Positions 1-9,199 are shown, counted from the stretch's first letter. The stretch is DNA of 60,468 bases from Sphingomonas hengshuiensis (GCA_003240755.1 QFNF01000015.1:1-60468), one strand, 5' to 3'. Numbers and translations are program-made. The notes: generated from the letters alone by a model not told the origin.

Positions 1-1
1 C

Positions 2-85
2 AACCATCCGTGGATGCAGGACTGGATCGCCGCCGCGCAGGAGGAGGACTGGGTGCTGGAACAGTTCGAGCAGGTGGTGAAGTAA
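2..85 (+). CDS. C-terminal fragment, possibly a glutathione S-transferase-like protein
   Basis: Only the last 27 residues and the TAA stop lie in the window; the rest is off the left edge. The tail HPWMQDWIAAAQEEDW has the spacing of aromatic and acidic residues seen in the last helix of bacterial glutathione S-transferases. That is weak similarity over a very short stretch, so the assignment is tentative. A small hairpin (CCCCG/CGGGG, 91-103) follows the stop and could help end transcription. The next gene converges from the other strand. Confidence 0.4.
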   Translation, partial: NHPWMQDWIAAAQEEDWVLEQFEQVVK

Positions 86-108
86 CGCCTCCCCGGCGCG
101 GGGCAGGG

Positions 109-867
109 TCAGGCGAGGAATTCCGCGATCGCGGCGCCCAGTTCGCGCTTCACCACCGCGCTCATATGGTTGCCCGGCGTCTCGACCAGTCGCGCATCGG
201 GCAGCAGGTCGGCCAGCGCCGCGTGACTGCCATTGTCGTCGTCATCCTCCCCCGCCAGCACCAGCACCGGTTGCCGGATCGCCGCCAGTTCCGCACGCGA
301 CGTATCGACGAACGTATCCAGCACCCCCAGCAACGCCACCGGATCGCCACCGGTGGTCTTCAGGAACGCCTCCGCCATCCATTCGGGCGATCCCCGTTCG
401 AAACTGCCGAGATGGGTCAGGATGCGCCGGAAATGCGCCGCGCGCCGCCCGGTATCGAGCAACCCCTCCAGCCCCATGCCGCTCAGCACCAGCTTTCCCG
501 GCGTGGCGCCCATCGTCAGCATCCGCACCGCCGTGCGCGCACCCAGCGAATAGCCGCCCAGGTCATAATCGCCCAGTTCCAGATGCGCGATCAGCGCCAT
601 GCCGTCCCTCGCCAGCGCATCGGGCGGATAGGCGGCGGCATCGTGCGGCCGCGCGCTTTCCCCGTGCGCGCGCAGGTCGGGCATGATGACCCGCCGCCCC
701 GGCGCCGCCACCTTCGCCGCATGGCCATATCTGATCCAGTTGGTCTGCGCGTCGCTGAAATAGCCGTGGATCAGGACGACCGGCGCGCCCTCGCCCATCT
801 CGCTCCACGCGATCTCGACCCCGTCGAAGCTGGCGAAACGATGGGTGGTGACGCTGGGCTGGTCCAC
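109..867 (-). CDS. alpha/beta hydrolase
   Basis: A 252-residue single-domain alpha/beta-hydrolase-fold protein, probably cytoplasmic since no signal peptide is visible. It has the oxyanion-hole segment VVLIHGYF (about residues 31-38), the nucleophile elbow GYSLGA near residue 105, an acidic residue in the LAGEDDDD loop near 205, and a C-terminal histidine in ETPGNHMS near 233, which together make the usual Ser-Asp-His triad. The ATG start matches the family's usual beginning before the first strand. Substrate cannot be read from sequence; esterases, lactonases and dehalogenase-like enzymes share this layout. It is monocistronic and divergent from the YitT-type gene. Confidence 0.85.
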   Translation of the reverse strand: MDQPSVTTHRFASFDGVEIAWSEMGEGAPVVLIHGYFSDAQTNWIRYGHAAKVAAPGRRVIMPDLRAHGESARPHDAAAYPPDALARDGMALIAHLELGDYDLGGYSLGARTAVRMLTMGATPGKLVLSGMGLEGLLDTGRRAAHFRRILTHLGSFERGSPEWMAEAFLKTTGGDPVALLGVLDTFVDTSRAELAAIRQPVLVLAGEDDDDNGSHAALADLLPDARLVETPGNHMSAVVKRELGAAIAEFLA

Positions 868-1072
868 GATGCTGCCTTTTCCTTGTCGGGGGATGGCGCG
901 CGATATGGGCGGCGGACCGGCAGGTGTCGAGACGTACCGGACCCGTTTTGCCGCTTCACCGCGATCGCGAAGCGCGCTATTGGCACACGCAACAATATAA
1001 CAGCGTCTTGGGGGAAGGATGCCGGCCTGACCGGAGATCGTCGCTATCGCCCCCGCCCTGCCCCATGGCGCC

Positions 1073-1663
1073 GTGCCACACAGCCGTTCCGAAGACGTCT
1101 ATGCGATCGTCGTCGGCTGCGTCATGATCGCGCTCGGCCTTGCGCTGCTCCACGCCGCCGGGCTGGTGACGGGCGGTATCGCCGGGGTCGCGCTGCTGGC
1201 GTCCTACCTCGTGCCGCTGCCGACCGGCGTGCTGTTCACGCTCATCAACATCCCCTTCTTCCTGTTCGCCAGGCGGGCGATGGGGTCGCGCTTCATGTGG
1301 CGGACGATCGCGGTCAACGGCGGAATCGCGCTGTTCTCGACCCTGGCCCGCTATGGCCTGCGCATCGTCGAGGTGCATCCGGCCTTTGCCGCGATCGCGG
1401 GGGGCACGGTGATCGGCATGGGCATCCTCGCCCTTGCGCGACACGATGCCGGCGTCGGCGGCACCGGCGTCGTCACCCTGTGGCTGCAACGCACCCGCGG
1501 CTGGAACGCGGGCCGGACCCAGGTTGCGATCGACCTTGCGATCCTTGCCGCGTCCTTCGCCGTCGTCGCCCCGGCGCAGGTCGCATGGTCGGCGCTCAGC
1601 GCTGCGGCGATCAGCGGCATCCTGATCGCGTGGCATCGGCCGGGACGCTATACCGGCTATTGA
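1073..1663 (+). CDS. YitT family (DUF161) membrane protein
   Basis: A 196-residue polytopic inner-membrane protein of the YitT/DUF161 family, with about five hydrophobic segments and the characteristic glycine-rich stretches GLVTGGIAGVALL (residues 30-42) and GVGGTGVVTLWL in the second half. Family members are putative transporters or channels with no firmly established substrate. The reading frame begins with GTG at 1073; an ATG at 1065 is in another frame, and no in-frame ATG gives a complete first membrane segment. It ends 3 bp before the stop of the converging chemoreceptor-like gene. Confidence 0.8.
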   Translation: MPHSRSEDVYAIVVGCVMIALGLALLHAAGLVTGGIAGVALLASYLVPLPTGVLFTLINIPFFLFARRAMGSRFMWRTIAVNGGIALFSTLARYGLRIVEVHPAFAAIAGGTVIGMGILALARHDAGVGGTGVVTLWLQRTRGWNAGRTQVAIDLAILAASFAVVAPAQVAWSALSAAAISGILIAWHRPGRYTGY

Positions 1664-1666
1664 CCG

Positions 1667-2368
1667 TCAGGCGGCGGTTGCCGCCCCCTCGCCATGATCG
1701 CGCAGCATCGCCGCCGCGCGTTCGGTGGCGTCGCGGATATCGTCGGACAGCGACTTGACCTCGCGCGCGACCACCGCGAAGCCGCTGCCCGCCTCGCCCG
1801 CGCGCGCCGCCTCGATCGCGGCGTTCAGCGCCACCAGCCGCGTCTGCGTGGTGATGTCGCCGATCGACGTCACGATCCCCGCCAGTTGCGCCATGACCTG
1901 TCGCAGCGCCTCGGCCTGTCCTTCCAGCCTCTCGCGGAACCGTTGCCCCTCCGCCAGTCGCGCCTGCACCTCGCGCTCCAGCAATACCTGTCGCGTCATG
2001 TCGGTCGCGATCTTGACGATCTTCGTCGGGTGGCCCGCCGCGTCGAGCACCGGATTGTACGTCGCCTGCAGCCAGACATCGGTGCCGCGCCGGTCGAGCC
2101 GCCGGTACAGCCCGCTGTCGAACGCCCCGCCCGCCAGCTTGCGCCAGAACGCGGCATAGTCGCTGGAGCCGGCGTCCTGCGGGGTACAGAATATCCGATG
2201 ATATGCCCCGCGCACCTCCGCCAGCGTATAGCCCATCATGCCGAGGAACGCGTCGTTGGCCCACAGGATACGGCCATCCAGCGCGAACTCGATGACCGCC
2301 TGCGACCGGCAGATCGCTTCCCATGCGCCCAGGTGGAGCGCGTCGTCCCGGCTGCTTTCCGTCTCCAT
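1667..2368 (-). CDS. soluble PAS domain protein with methyl-accepting chemoreceptor tip
   Basis: A 233-residue cytoplasmic protein without membrane segments. Residues about 20-125 form a PAS domain ([23 protein letters not shown], followed by the [20 protein letters not shown] core). After a short coiled-coil linker comes the conserved chemoreceptor hairpin tip ([30 protein letters not shown]), the part that contacts CheA/CheW in methyl-accepting proteins. The signalling hairpin is very short, roughly 60-70 residues. Start chosen at METESS; the frame is open 22 codons further upstream, but those residues do not look domain-like. No flagellar or che genes are in the window. Confidence 0.8.
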   Translation of the reverse strand: METESSRDDALHLGAWEAICRSQAVIEFALDGRILWANDAFLGMMGYTLAEVRGAYHRIFCTPQDAGSSDYAAFWRKLAGGAFDSGLYRRLDRRGTDVWLQATYNPVLDAAGHPTKIVKIATDMTRQVLLEREVQARLAEGQRFRERLEGQAEALRQVMAQLAGIVTSIGDITTQTRLVALNAAIEAARAGEAGSGFAVVAREVKSLSDDIRDATERAAAMLRDHGEGAATAA

Positions 2369-2512
2369 CCGCAAATTATGGGCGGCATTGGTTAGCGTTT
2401 CGTTAGGGAATGCCCCGTAACGCGCTGGAATCACCGTACGTTATCGTACCGCCGGCGGGACGCTGCGGAAACATGCCGCGACGCGTGTCGCCACCGGCGG
2501 TCAGACCGGCAC

Positions 2513-3538
2513 TCAGTCCTTTTTCAGATGGCGGCGGCCCAGCAGTTCCGCGATCTGCACCGCGTTCAACGCCGCGCCCTTGCGCAGATTGTCCGACACG
2601 CACCACAGCGCCAGACCGTTCTCGACGGTCGGATCCTCGCGTACGCGGCTGACATAGGTGGCGAAATCGCCGACGCATTCGATCGGCGTTGCATATCCGC
2701 CGTCCTCGCGCTTGTCGACCAGCATGATCCCCGGTGCCTCGCGCAGGATCTTCTGCGCATCCTCGGCCGACAGCTCGTTCTCCATCTCGATGTTGATGGC
2801 TTCGCTATGGCCGACGAACACCGGCACGCGGACGCAGGTCGCCACGACCTTGATCCTGGGATCGAGGATCTTCTTGGTCTCGACCACCATCTTCCACTCT
2901 TCCTTGGTCGATCCGTCGTCGAGGAAGCTGTCGATGTGCGGGATCACGTTGAACGCGATCTGCTTGGTGAACTTCTTGGGCTCTGCCGAGTCACCGACGA
3001 AGATGTTGCGGCTCTGTTCGAACAGCTCGTCCATCCCCGCCTTGCCCGCGCCCGACACCGACTGATAGGTGGCGACGACGACGCGCGTGATCTTCGCGGC
3101 ATCGTGGATCGGCTTCAGGGCGACGACCATCTGCGCGGTCGAGCAATTGGGGTTCGCGATGATGTTCCGGGCGCGGTATCCGTCGATCGCCTCCGGGTTC
3201 ACTTCCGGCACGATCAGCGGCACATCGGGGTCCATCCGGTACAGCGACGAATTGTCGATCACGGTACAGCCGGCGGCGGCGAACTTCGGCGCATAGCCCT
3301 TCGTCGCCTCGCTGCCGATCGCGAACAGCGCCATGTCCCAGCCGGCGGGATCGAAATGCTCGATATTCTGGATCTTGTACTGTCTGCCCGTCTCGCCGAA
3401 ATCGGCCATGTCGCCCGCCGAGCGCGACGACGCCAGCACTGCCAGCTCGTCGATCGGAAACTCGCGCTCCGCCAGGATGTTCAGCATCTCGCGCCCGACA
3501 TTGCCGGTCGCGCCCGCGACGACTACCCGATAACCCAC
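2513..3538 (-). CDS. asd: aspartate-semialdehyde dehydrogenase
   Basis: Converts L-aspartyl-4-phosphate to L-aspartate-4-semialdehyde with NADPH, the branch step to lysine/diaminopimelate, threonine and methionine; cytosolic. The 341-residue protein opens with the Rossmann motif GATGNVGREML (residues 9-19) and carries the catalytic cysteine in NPNCSTAQM (Cys132), with the downstream substrate-binding segment (FVGHSEAINIE) also in place. Length is normal for the bacterial enzyme. It is a stand-alone gene, with the DUF418 gene upstream on the same strand and about 60 bp between them. Confidence 0.96.
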   Translation of the reverse strand: MGYRVVVAGATGNVGREMLNILAEREFPIDELAVLASSRSAGDMADFGETGRQYKIQNIEHFDPAGWDMALFAIGSEATKGYAPKFAAAGCTVIDNSSLYRMDPDVPLIVPEVNPEAIDGYRARNIIANPNCSTAQMVVALKPIHDAAKITRVVVATYQSVSGAGKAGMDELFEQSRNIFVGDSAEPKKFTKQIAFNVIPHIDSFLDDGSTKEEWKMVVETKKILDPRIKVVATCVRVPVFVGHSEAINIEMENELSAEDAQKILREAPGIMLVDKREDGGYATPIECVGDFATYVSRVREDPTVENGLALWCVSDNLRKGAALNAVQIAELLGRRHLKKD

Positions 3539-3597
3539 TCAGCTTCTCCGCGATCAAATCTTGCGCGCGGAATAGCCGTTTTGCACCTTTTGTAAAG

Positions 3598-4968
3598 TCA
3601 CGCCGCAGCCAGTGTCGGGCCGGGCAGCACCTCCGGCGCCGTATGCGCGCGCCGGCGGAACGGCTGGCGCTGCCAATAGGCCAGGCTCCGCCACGCCCAT
3701 TCGAGCGGCCCCATCGCGAACCACCGCGCCCACAGATTGGCGGCGATCGCGCTGACCACGATCACGCCCGTAGCGATCGCGAACTGCGCGGCATAGCCAT
3801 AGCGCCCCCACAGATCGAACCCATAGGGCGCGAACAGGATATGCAACCCGATGATCTGTTCGAGGAAATAGACCGAGAACGCCATCCGCCCGACCGCCCG
3901 GAGCGGTTGCAGCAGCCGCGTTCCCGCGACCGATTTCATCGCCAGGTTGACCAGCGCGACATGGCCGACGCTGACCGCGATCCGCGCCGCTTCCTCCGTG
4001 ATCCAGATCGTCTTCGGCGTCGGCAGGAACGGCAGCATCTCGGCCACGCCCACCGCCCGCGCGGTCAGGCCGAAGCCATAGGCGGCGATCGCCAGTCCGA
4101 TGTAGAAGCGCGACGATCGCCCCCCCTGAACGATCCGCCATTTCCACAGCGCGATCCCGATCAGCATCGTGCAGAACGCCTCGACGACGGCGATCCCGGC
4201 AAATCCCTTGCCGACCATGAAGGTCAGCCATGCCGTCCACATATAGCGCGCATAGGAGAACAGGTCGCCATCGGGCGCCCGACGCGCCTTGCGCTCCTCG
4301 ACCAGTTTCTTCGCGATACCCTGCGTCGGCGCCCGCTTGGCGATCTTCTCGTTCCATTCGGCCAGCGCCTTGGCATCGTCCTTCGCGACCGCCTGCCCAG
4401 CCGCTGCCGCCGCCTGCGCGCGCTCGACCTTCGTCACCATCGCCGCCCGCCCGGCATATTCGATGCCGCCGGTCAGCGCCGTCAGCAGCGCGAACAGGCT
4501 GCCCAGCGCCAGCAACGCCTTCGGCCCCAGCAGGCGGAACGGGAACAGGAACAGCGACGCGACGGCATAGATGGTCAGAATGTCGCCGACCCACAGCACC
4601 ACGAACACATTGACCAGCCCGAAGAACAGCAGCCACAGCGTCCGCCGATAGAACAGGTCGGCCACCGCCACCGGACCGTCCGGCCGCATCGCCCGCGCGG
4701 TCAGCACCATGAAGCCCGCGCCGAACAGCAATTCGAGTACGCCGCGCTGCGTGCCTTCGAGGAAGATACCGACAAAGCCCCATGCGAACCTGTCGAGCGG
4801 GGTCCAGCCGACCCAGCGCGGGTCGGCGAACAGCAACGTCACCGGCGACGCCTGCGACGTGACGTTCATGTAATAGATGGCGAGGATCGCGAGGCCGCGC
4901 AGCACGTCCAGCACATCGATCCGCGCACGCCCGGTAACAGGCGCGATACCCCCCGCGACATCCCCCAT
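3598..4968 (-). CDS. DUF418 domain inner-membrane protein
   Basis: A 456-residue polytopic membrane protein. The N-terminal segment RIDVLDVLRGLAILAIYYMNV is the hallmark opening of DUF418 proteins, which share the acyltransferase-3-like first helix. About ten hydrophobic segments follow, and the C-terminal DUF418 core includes RMAFSVYFLEQIIG. A charged, Ala/Lys-rich loop of roughly 60 residues (about 175-235) interrupts the membrane part. Biochemical function of the family is unknown. The start at 4968 is supported by a GGGGGAG Shine-Dalgarno 7 bases upstream and a promoter-like element further up. It follows the S9 peptidase gene on the same strand. Confidence 0.85.
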   Translation of the reverse strand: MGDVAGGIAPVTGRARIDVLDVLRGLAILAIYYMNVTSQASPVTLLFADPRWVGWTPLDRFAWGFVGIFLEGTQRGVLELLFGAGFMVLTARAMRPDGPVAVADLFYRRTLWLLFFGLVNVFVVLWVGDILTIYAVASLFLFPFRLLGPKALLALGSLFALLTALTGGIEYAGRAAMVTKVERAQAAAAAGQAVAKDDAKALAEWNEKIAKRAPTQGIAKKLVEERKARRAPDGDLFSYARYMWTAWLTFMVGKGFAGIAVVEAFCTMLIGIALWKWRIVQGGRSSRFYIGLAIAAYGFGLTARAVGVAEMLPFLPTPKTIWITEEAARIAVSVGHVALVNLAMKSVAGTRLLQPLRAVGRMAFSVYFLEQIIGLHILFAPYGFDLWGRYGYAAQFAIATGVIVVSAIAANLWARWFAMGPLEWAWRSLAYWQRQPFRRRAHTAPEVLPGPTLAAA

Positions 4969-4997
4969 CGATCGACTCCCCCAAGTCTTCGCAGGCG

Positions 4998-5027
4998 ATG
5001 CTAGACCCGGGGGAAGTTGACCGTCAA
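4998..5027 (-). promoter_or_regulatory. candidate sigma-70-type promoter for the DUF418 gene
   Basis: Read on the minus strand: TTGACG (5027-5022), an 18-base spacer, then TAGCAT (5003-4998), about 30 bp before the ATG at 4968. The -35 hexamer is embedded in the 11-bp palindrome TTGAC-C-GTCAA (5017-5027), so a repressor site overlapping the -35 is possible. This is pattern matching only. Confidence 0.35.
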
Positions 5028-5042
5028 TACGCCATAGGGCTG

Positions 5043-7262
5043 TTACTTGTGGGCGACTTGGGCATCGAGGAAGTCCAGGATCGTCTTCCACAGATGTTCG
5101 CTGACCCCCGGCCCGCCGACGCGGTGGGTCTGCCCCGGATACAGCATCAGTTCGAACGGCGTCGCCGACTTCTGCATCGCCGCCATCATCGCCGTGGAAT
5201 GTTCGAGCACGACATTGTCATCGGCCATGCCGTGGATCAGCAGCAGCGGGTCGCTGATCTTCGCCGCATCGGGCACCGTCGCCGATGTGGCATAGGCTTC
5301 GGGCACCTGCCCCGGATCGCCCATATAGCGTTCGGTATAATGGGTGTCGTACAGTTCCCAGCGCGACACCGGGGCGCCCGCCACGCCCGCCGCGAACACG
5401 CCCGGCGCCTTTTCCAGCATCTTGAGCGTCATATAGCCGCCATAGGACCAGCCATAGGTCGCGATCCTGTCGGGCGCGACGAACGGCAGCGTCTTGAGGT
5501 AATTGGCCCCCGCGATCTGGTCGTCGACCTCGACCGATCCCATCGCGCGGAATATCTGGTTCTCGAACGCCTTGCCGCGTTCGGGCGATCCGCGATTGTC
5601 GATCTCGAACCAGATCCAGCCGCGATCGACCAGATACTGGCGCAGCGCCCCGCCCCATGCCCGGCGCACGACCTGGCTGCCCGGGCCGCCATAATGCGAG
5701 AAGAACACCGGATAGCGCCTGCCCGGTTCCAGTTGCGGGGTAATCATGTTCCAGTGGAGCGTCGATCCGTCGGCCGCCCTGATCGTACCGAACCGGGTCG
5801 GGCGGTGGCTGGCGACATAGGGCGCGTAGGGGTGATCGCCGGTCAGCGCATTTTCGTTGATCCACGCGATCCGCCTGCCCGAACTGTCGGCCAGATAGGT
5901 CTGCGCCGGCTGGTCGGGGTTGGATCGGGTGACGATCAGCCGCGATGCCTTGCCATCCATCGACGCACCGTACGACCAGCCCGCCTCGGTCATTCGCGTG
6001 ACGACGCCCGGCCTGGCAAGGTCCACGCGGTAGAGCTGCCGCTCCAGCGCGTCGTCCTTGTTGGCGAGGAAATAGACGCGGCCCTTCGCCTCGTCGACGC
6101 CCGCCAGATCGGCGACCATCCACGGCCCGCTGGTCAGTTGCGTCCACCTGCCCGCCCTCCAGCGGTACAGATGGCCATAGCCGTCGCGCTCCGACCACCA
6201 GATCAGGCTCCCGTCCTTCATCGCATGATAGGCGTCGGACAGGTTGACCCAGCTTTTCGGCCCCGATTCCTCGCTGAACAGCACGGTCGCGCGACCGGTC
6301 GCCGGGTCGACGCGCAGCATGTCGAGCTTCGTCTGCGACCGGTTCTGCCGCTGGACCAGCAACGCCTTGCCATCCGGCGTCCAGTCGACCCGCGCCAGAT
6401 AGATGTCGGGGTCGCCGCCCAGGTCGACCTTCACCTTGCCCGTCCCGTCCGGCCGCATCACGTACAGTTCGACCAGCACGTTCGGCGTCCCCGCCTTGGG
6501 ATAGCGCTGCTGATAGATGCTGGTCCCCTCGGCACCGATCGCCGACCGCGTGACGATGCCGACCGGTGCCTCGTCGAAGCGTTCCACCGCGACCATCCGG
6601 TCGTCGGGCGACCACCAGTAACCGGTGCGCCGCCCCATTTCCTCCTGCGCGACGAACTCCGCCTCGCCGAAATGGACCGTGCCCTTGCCCTCGGAGGTGA
6701 GCGCGGTTTCCCTGCCGGTCTTCAGGTCGAGCGCGACGAGGTTCTGGTCGCGCACGAAACTGACATAGCTGCCCTCGGGGCTGACCACCGGGTTCAGCTC
6801 GCCGCTCTCGCTGCTGGTCAGCCGGCGGACGTCGCCGTCGATCGACGCCAGGTACAGATCGCCGTCGAGCGGCACGAGGATCGACTTGCCATCGGGCGCC
6901 CAGTCATAGGCGAGGATGCCGCGCTTGCCGGTCAGCGAACGGTCGCGCTCGCGCTGCATCTTTTCGGCCTCGGACAGCGCGGCACCGGTACCGACCTTCT
7001 TCGAATCGACCAGCATCCGCCATGCGCGGGTGGTGGTGTCCATCGCCCACAGGTCGAACCGCTCGCGTTCGTCGGCGCGGTTGCGCAGCAAGGTCACGTA
7101 CCTGCCATCGGGCGACAGCTTCAGATTCTGCGGCTGGCTGCCGTTCAGGTCGGGGCTGGCGAACACCCGCTCCAGCGTGAGGTCGCCCGGCTTCGCCGGT
7201 TCACCTGCCATCCCGGCCGTTCCCATCGCCAGCAACGCCGCGCCCATCAACCATTTCACCAT
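5043..7262 (-). CDS. S9 family dipeptidyl peptidase IV-like serine peptidase, exported
   Basis: A 739-residue exported peptidase likely to remove dipeptides from proline-containing peptides in the periplasm. Residues 1-20 (MVKWLMGAALLAMGTAGMAG) form a Sec signal peptide, which decides the start over an ATG 9 codons upstream. An eight-bladed beta-propeller (DPPIV_N) fills about residues 60-480. The C-terminal alpha/beta-hydrolase domain carries the catalytic serine in GWSYGGYM, the aspartate in HGMADDNV and the histidine in GQTHRVGG. The EE motif expected in DPP-IV propellers is visible as VAQEEMGRRTGYWWSPDD. Size is right for bacterial DPP-IV. Confidence 0.92.
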   Translation of the reverse strand: MVKWLMGAALLAMGTAGMAGEPAKPGDLTLERVFASPDLNGSQPQNLKLSPDGRYVTLLRNRADERERFDLWAMDTTTRAWRMLVDSKKVGTGAALSEAEKMQRERDRSLTGKRGILAYDWAPDGKSILVPLDGDLYLASIDGDVRRLTSSESGELNPVVSPEGSYVSFVRDQNLVALDLKTGRETALTSEGKGTVHFGEAEFVAQEEMGRRTGYWWSPDDRMVAVERFDEAPVGIVTRSAIGAEGTSIYQQRYPKAGTPNVLVELYVMRPDGTGKVKVDLGGDPDIYLARVDWTPDGKALLVQRQNRSQTKLDMLRVDPATGRATVLFSEESGPKSWVNLSDAYHAMKDGSLIWWSERDGYGHLYRWRAGRWTQLTSGPWMVADLAGVDEAKGRVYFLANKDDALERQLYRVDLARPGVVTRMTEAGWSYGASMDGKASRLIVTRSNPDQPAQTYLADSSGRRIAWINENALTGDHPYAPYVASHRPTRFGTIRAADGSTLHWNMITPQLEPGRRYPVFFSHYGGPGSQVVRRAWGGALRQYLVDRGWIWFEIDNRGSPERGKAFENQIFRAMGSVEVDDQIAGANYLKTLPFVAPDRIATYGWSYGGYMTLKMLEKAPGVFAAGVAGAPVSRWELYDTHYTERYMGDPGQVPEAYATSATVPDAAKISDPLLLIHGMADDNVVLEHSTAMMAAMQKSATPFELMLYPGQTHRVGGPGVSEHLWKTILDFLDAQVAHK

Positions 7263-7465
7263 AGTGCCCCGTATCCATGCCGGACGCATGCGCGCCGATC
7301 GTATCGGTCGTTATCGCCGCGGCGCGGACAGAGGTAAATGGTGCAATTGGGCGCGCGCGTGATCGATCCGTCAGGACGATGCGCGAGGACCCGTTCATGC
7401 TTTTGAGGGGGCCGAGCGCAGTCGAGATGACCATCCGGGACAAACGGAGGTACGATGCGTCCTCC

Positions 7466-7948
7466 CTACATCGTCTCGCCCGGATCGACCCCCCACAGCC
7501 GCGCCTGCTCGACATAGCCGCCGCGACCGCGCACGTCGAAGAAGCACCACGCCCCGTTGCACCGCGACAGCCGCCCGACCACGCCCGGCGCCGCGCGCCA
7601 CACCACCGGCGCCCCGGCCTGCGGTGACGCGCGCAATTCCAGTATCTCGCGCCCGACGAAACCGGTGCGACGATCGCTCAGCAACCCGACCTGCAACCAG
7701 CCCCGCGTGCCGTCGGGATCCTCGACCCGGCGCCAGTCCTGATAGATGTCGACGACCTTGATCGGCATGTCGGCCCGGCGATAGACCCACTGGGTCGGAT
7801 AATTCTTGCCCGGACCGCTGCGCATCCGCGCTTCGCCCGCCGCGATCGACGCATAATAGGGCGGCTTGCGGCGCTGCGCGTCCGCCGGCCCGGCCGCCAG
7901 CATCGTCAGCACCGCCGCCACCGCGATCGATTGCCCGCCCAAGCGCAT
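7466..7948 (-). CDS. secreted SH3 domain protein
   Basis: A 160-residue protein with a signal peptide (MRLGGQSIAVAAVLTMLAAGPADA) followed by two bacterial SH3-like repeats: one around ARMRSGPGKNYPTQWVY...VEDPDGTRGWLQ, the other around ELRASPQAGAPVVWRA...GVVGRL...WCFFDVRGRGGYVEQ. This arrangement is common in alphaproteobacterial proteins of unknown role, probably binding peptidoglycan or partner proteins in the periplasm. The start at 7948 is chosen because it begins the signal peptide. It is divergent from the hydroxyacid dehydrogenase gene, with 98 bp of shared upstream region. Confidence 0.85.
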   Translation of the reverse strand: MRLGGQSIAVAAVLTMLAAGPADAQRRKPPYYASIAAGEARMRSGPGKNYPTQWVYRRADMPIKVVDIYQDWRRVEDPDGTRGWLQVGLLSDRRTGFVGREILELRASPQAGAPVVWRAAPGVVGRLSRCNGAWCFFDVRGRGGYVEQARLWGVDPGETM

Positions 7949-8046
7949 GATATCGTCCCCGTTTGTCTGCACCCGGGCATCTATCGGCAAGCGGCCCCCC
8001 GCGGCAAGTCGTTGACGCAGGCGTCGCCAGCGGCCAATCCTGCGCC

Positions 8047-9048
8047 ATGGCCGCACCATCCCCCCCGCCCCGCACGCCCAGAGTCCAGGTGACGCGGCGG
8101 CTGCCGGCGGCGACCGAGGGGCGGATGGCGACGCTGTTCGATACCGTCTTCAACCAGGACGACCACGCCCTGTCGCGGGACGAACTGGCCGCGGCGATGG
8201 CGGATTGCGACGTGCTGGTGCCCGCCGTCACCGACGCGATCGACGCCGCCCTGATCGCCGCCGCCCCCGATCGGCTGCGCCTGATCGCCAATTACGGTGC
8301 GGGCGTGAACCATATCGACCTGAAGGCGGCGCATGCCCGCCGCATCCTCGTCACCAACACCCCCGGCGTGTTGACCGAGGATACCGCCGACATGGTCATG
8401 GCGCTGATCCTGGCCGTGCCGCGCCGGCTGGCCGAGGGGGAGAAGCTGGTCCGTTCGGGCGAGTGGAAGGGGTGGAGTCCGGGCGGCATGCTGGGCCACC
8501 GCATCGGCGGCAAGGCGCTGGGCATCGTCGGCATGGGTCGCATCGGACAGGCCGTCGCCCGCCGCGCCCGCGCGTTCGGCCTGACCGTCCACTACCATAA
8601 CCGCCACCGCCTTCCGCCGGCGGTCGAGGCCGAACTGGGAGCCACATGGCATGCCGATCTCGACGAGATGCTGAGCGTCATCGATCTGCTGACGATCCAC
8701 ACCCCGCGCAACGCCGACAGCGAGAATCTGCTCGACGCCCGCCGCATCGCCCGGCTGCGCCGCCACGTCTATCTCATCAACGCCTCGCGCGGCGGCATCG
8801 TCGACGAGGAAGCGCTTGTCGACGCGCTGGAGGGCGGCCGCCTCGCCGGGGCCGGGCTGGACGTCTGGGCGCACGAACCCGCGATCGACCCCCGCCTGCT
8901 GGCGCTGCCCAATGTCGTGATGACCCCGCATATGGGTTCGGCGACGCTCGAGGGCCGGGTGGCGATGGGCGAAAAGGTCATTACCAACATCCGCGTCTGG
9001 TCCGACGGCCACCGCCCACCGGACCAGGTGCTGGACGGGCTGCGGTAG
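8047..9048 (+). CDS. D-2-hydroxyacid dehydrogenase (glyoxylate/hydroxypyruvate reductase type)
   Basis: A 333-residue NAD(P)-dependent cytosolic oxidoreductase of the D-isomer-specific 2-hydroxyacid dehydrogenase family. The nucleotide-binding motif is GIVGMGRIGQAVARRA (about residues 159-174). Catalytic residues are visible: Arg in NASRGGIVDE, Glu in AHEPAIDPRLL and His in TPHMGSAT (the usual motif is PHIGSAT). The sequence is closest in style to glyoxylate reductase/D-glycerate dehydrogenase (NYGAGVNHID at the start of the substrate domain). The ATG at 8047 gives the normal family length; an upstream in-frame ATG would add 28 unstructured residues. Confidence 0.9.
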   Translation: MAAPSPPPRTPRVQVTRRLPAATEGRMATLFDTVFNQDDHALSRDELAAAMADCDVLVPAVTDAIDAALIAAAPDRLRLIANYGAGVNHIDLKAAHARRILVTNTPGVLTEDTADMVMALILAVPRRLAEGEKLVRSGEWKGWSPGGMLGHRIGGKALGIVGMGRIGQAVARRARAFGLTVHYHNRHRLPPAVEAELGATWHADLDEMLSVIDLLTIHTPRNADSENLLDARRIARLRRHVYLINASRGGIVDEEALVDALEGGRLAGAGLDVWAHEPAIDPRLLALPNVVMTPHMGSATLEGRVAMGEKVITNIRVWSDGHRPPDQVLDGLR

Positions 9049-9166
9049 CGGACGGATCGGGACCAGGCGCACGGCGAATACGCGCCATCGGTTTCCTACA
9101 ACGACGGACCGTGGCAAGCTTCCTCTTTGGGAATTCCGTTGCCCGCTCCTCGACCCCGCCACGCCA

Positions 9167-9199
9167 CGCCACTGTCACGCCACTGTCACGCCACTGTCA
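9167..9199. repeat. three tandem copies of an 11-bp unit
   Basis: Three perfect head-to-tail copies of CGCCACTGTCA in the gap between the convergent hydroxyacid dehydrogenase and amidotransferase genes. The 11-bp period is about one helical turn, and copy number could vary by slippage. No gene is seen between 9049 and 9245. Confidence 0.9.

Noticed and set aside
10..1758. A 582-codon plus-strand frame at the left edge
   Set aside because: It crosses the alpha/beta hydrolase in antisense and then YitT in the wrong frame; no recognisable domain.
3643..5004. A 453-codon plus-strand frame
   Set aside because: Antisense to the DUF418 gene; low-complexity Arg/Gln/Asp composition.
4998..7337. A 779-codon open frame on the plus strand
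   Set aside because: Antisense shadow of the S9 peptidase gene; the translation is full of Arg, His and Pro and shows no motif.
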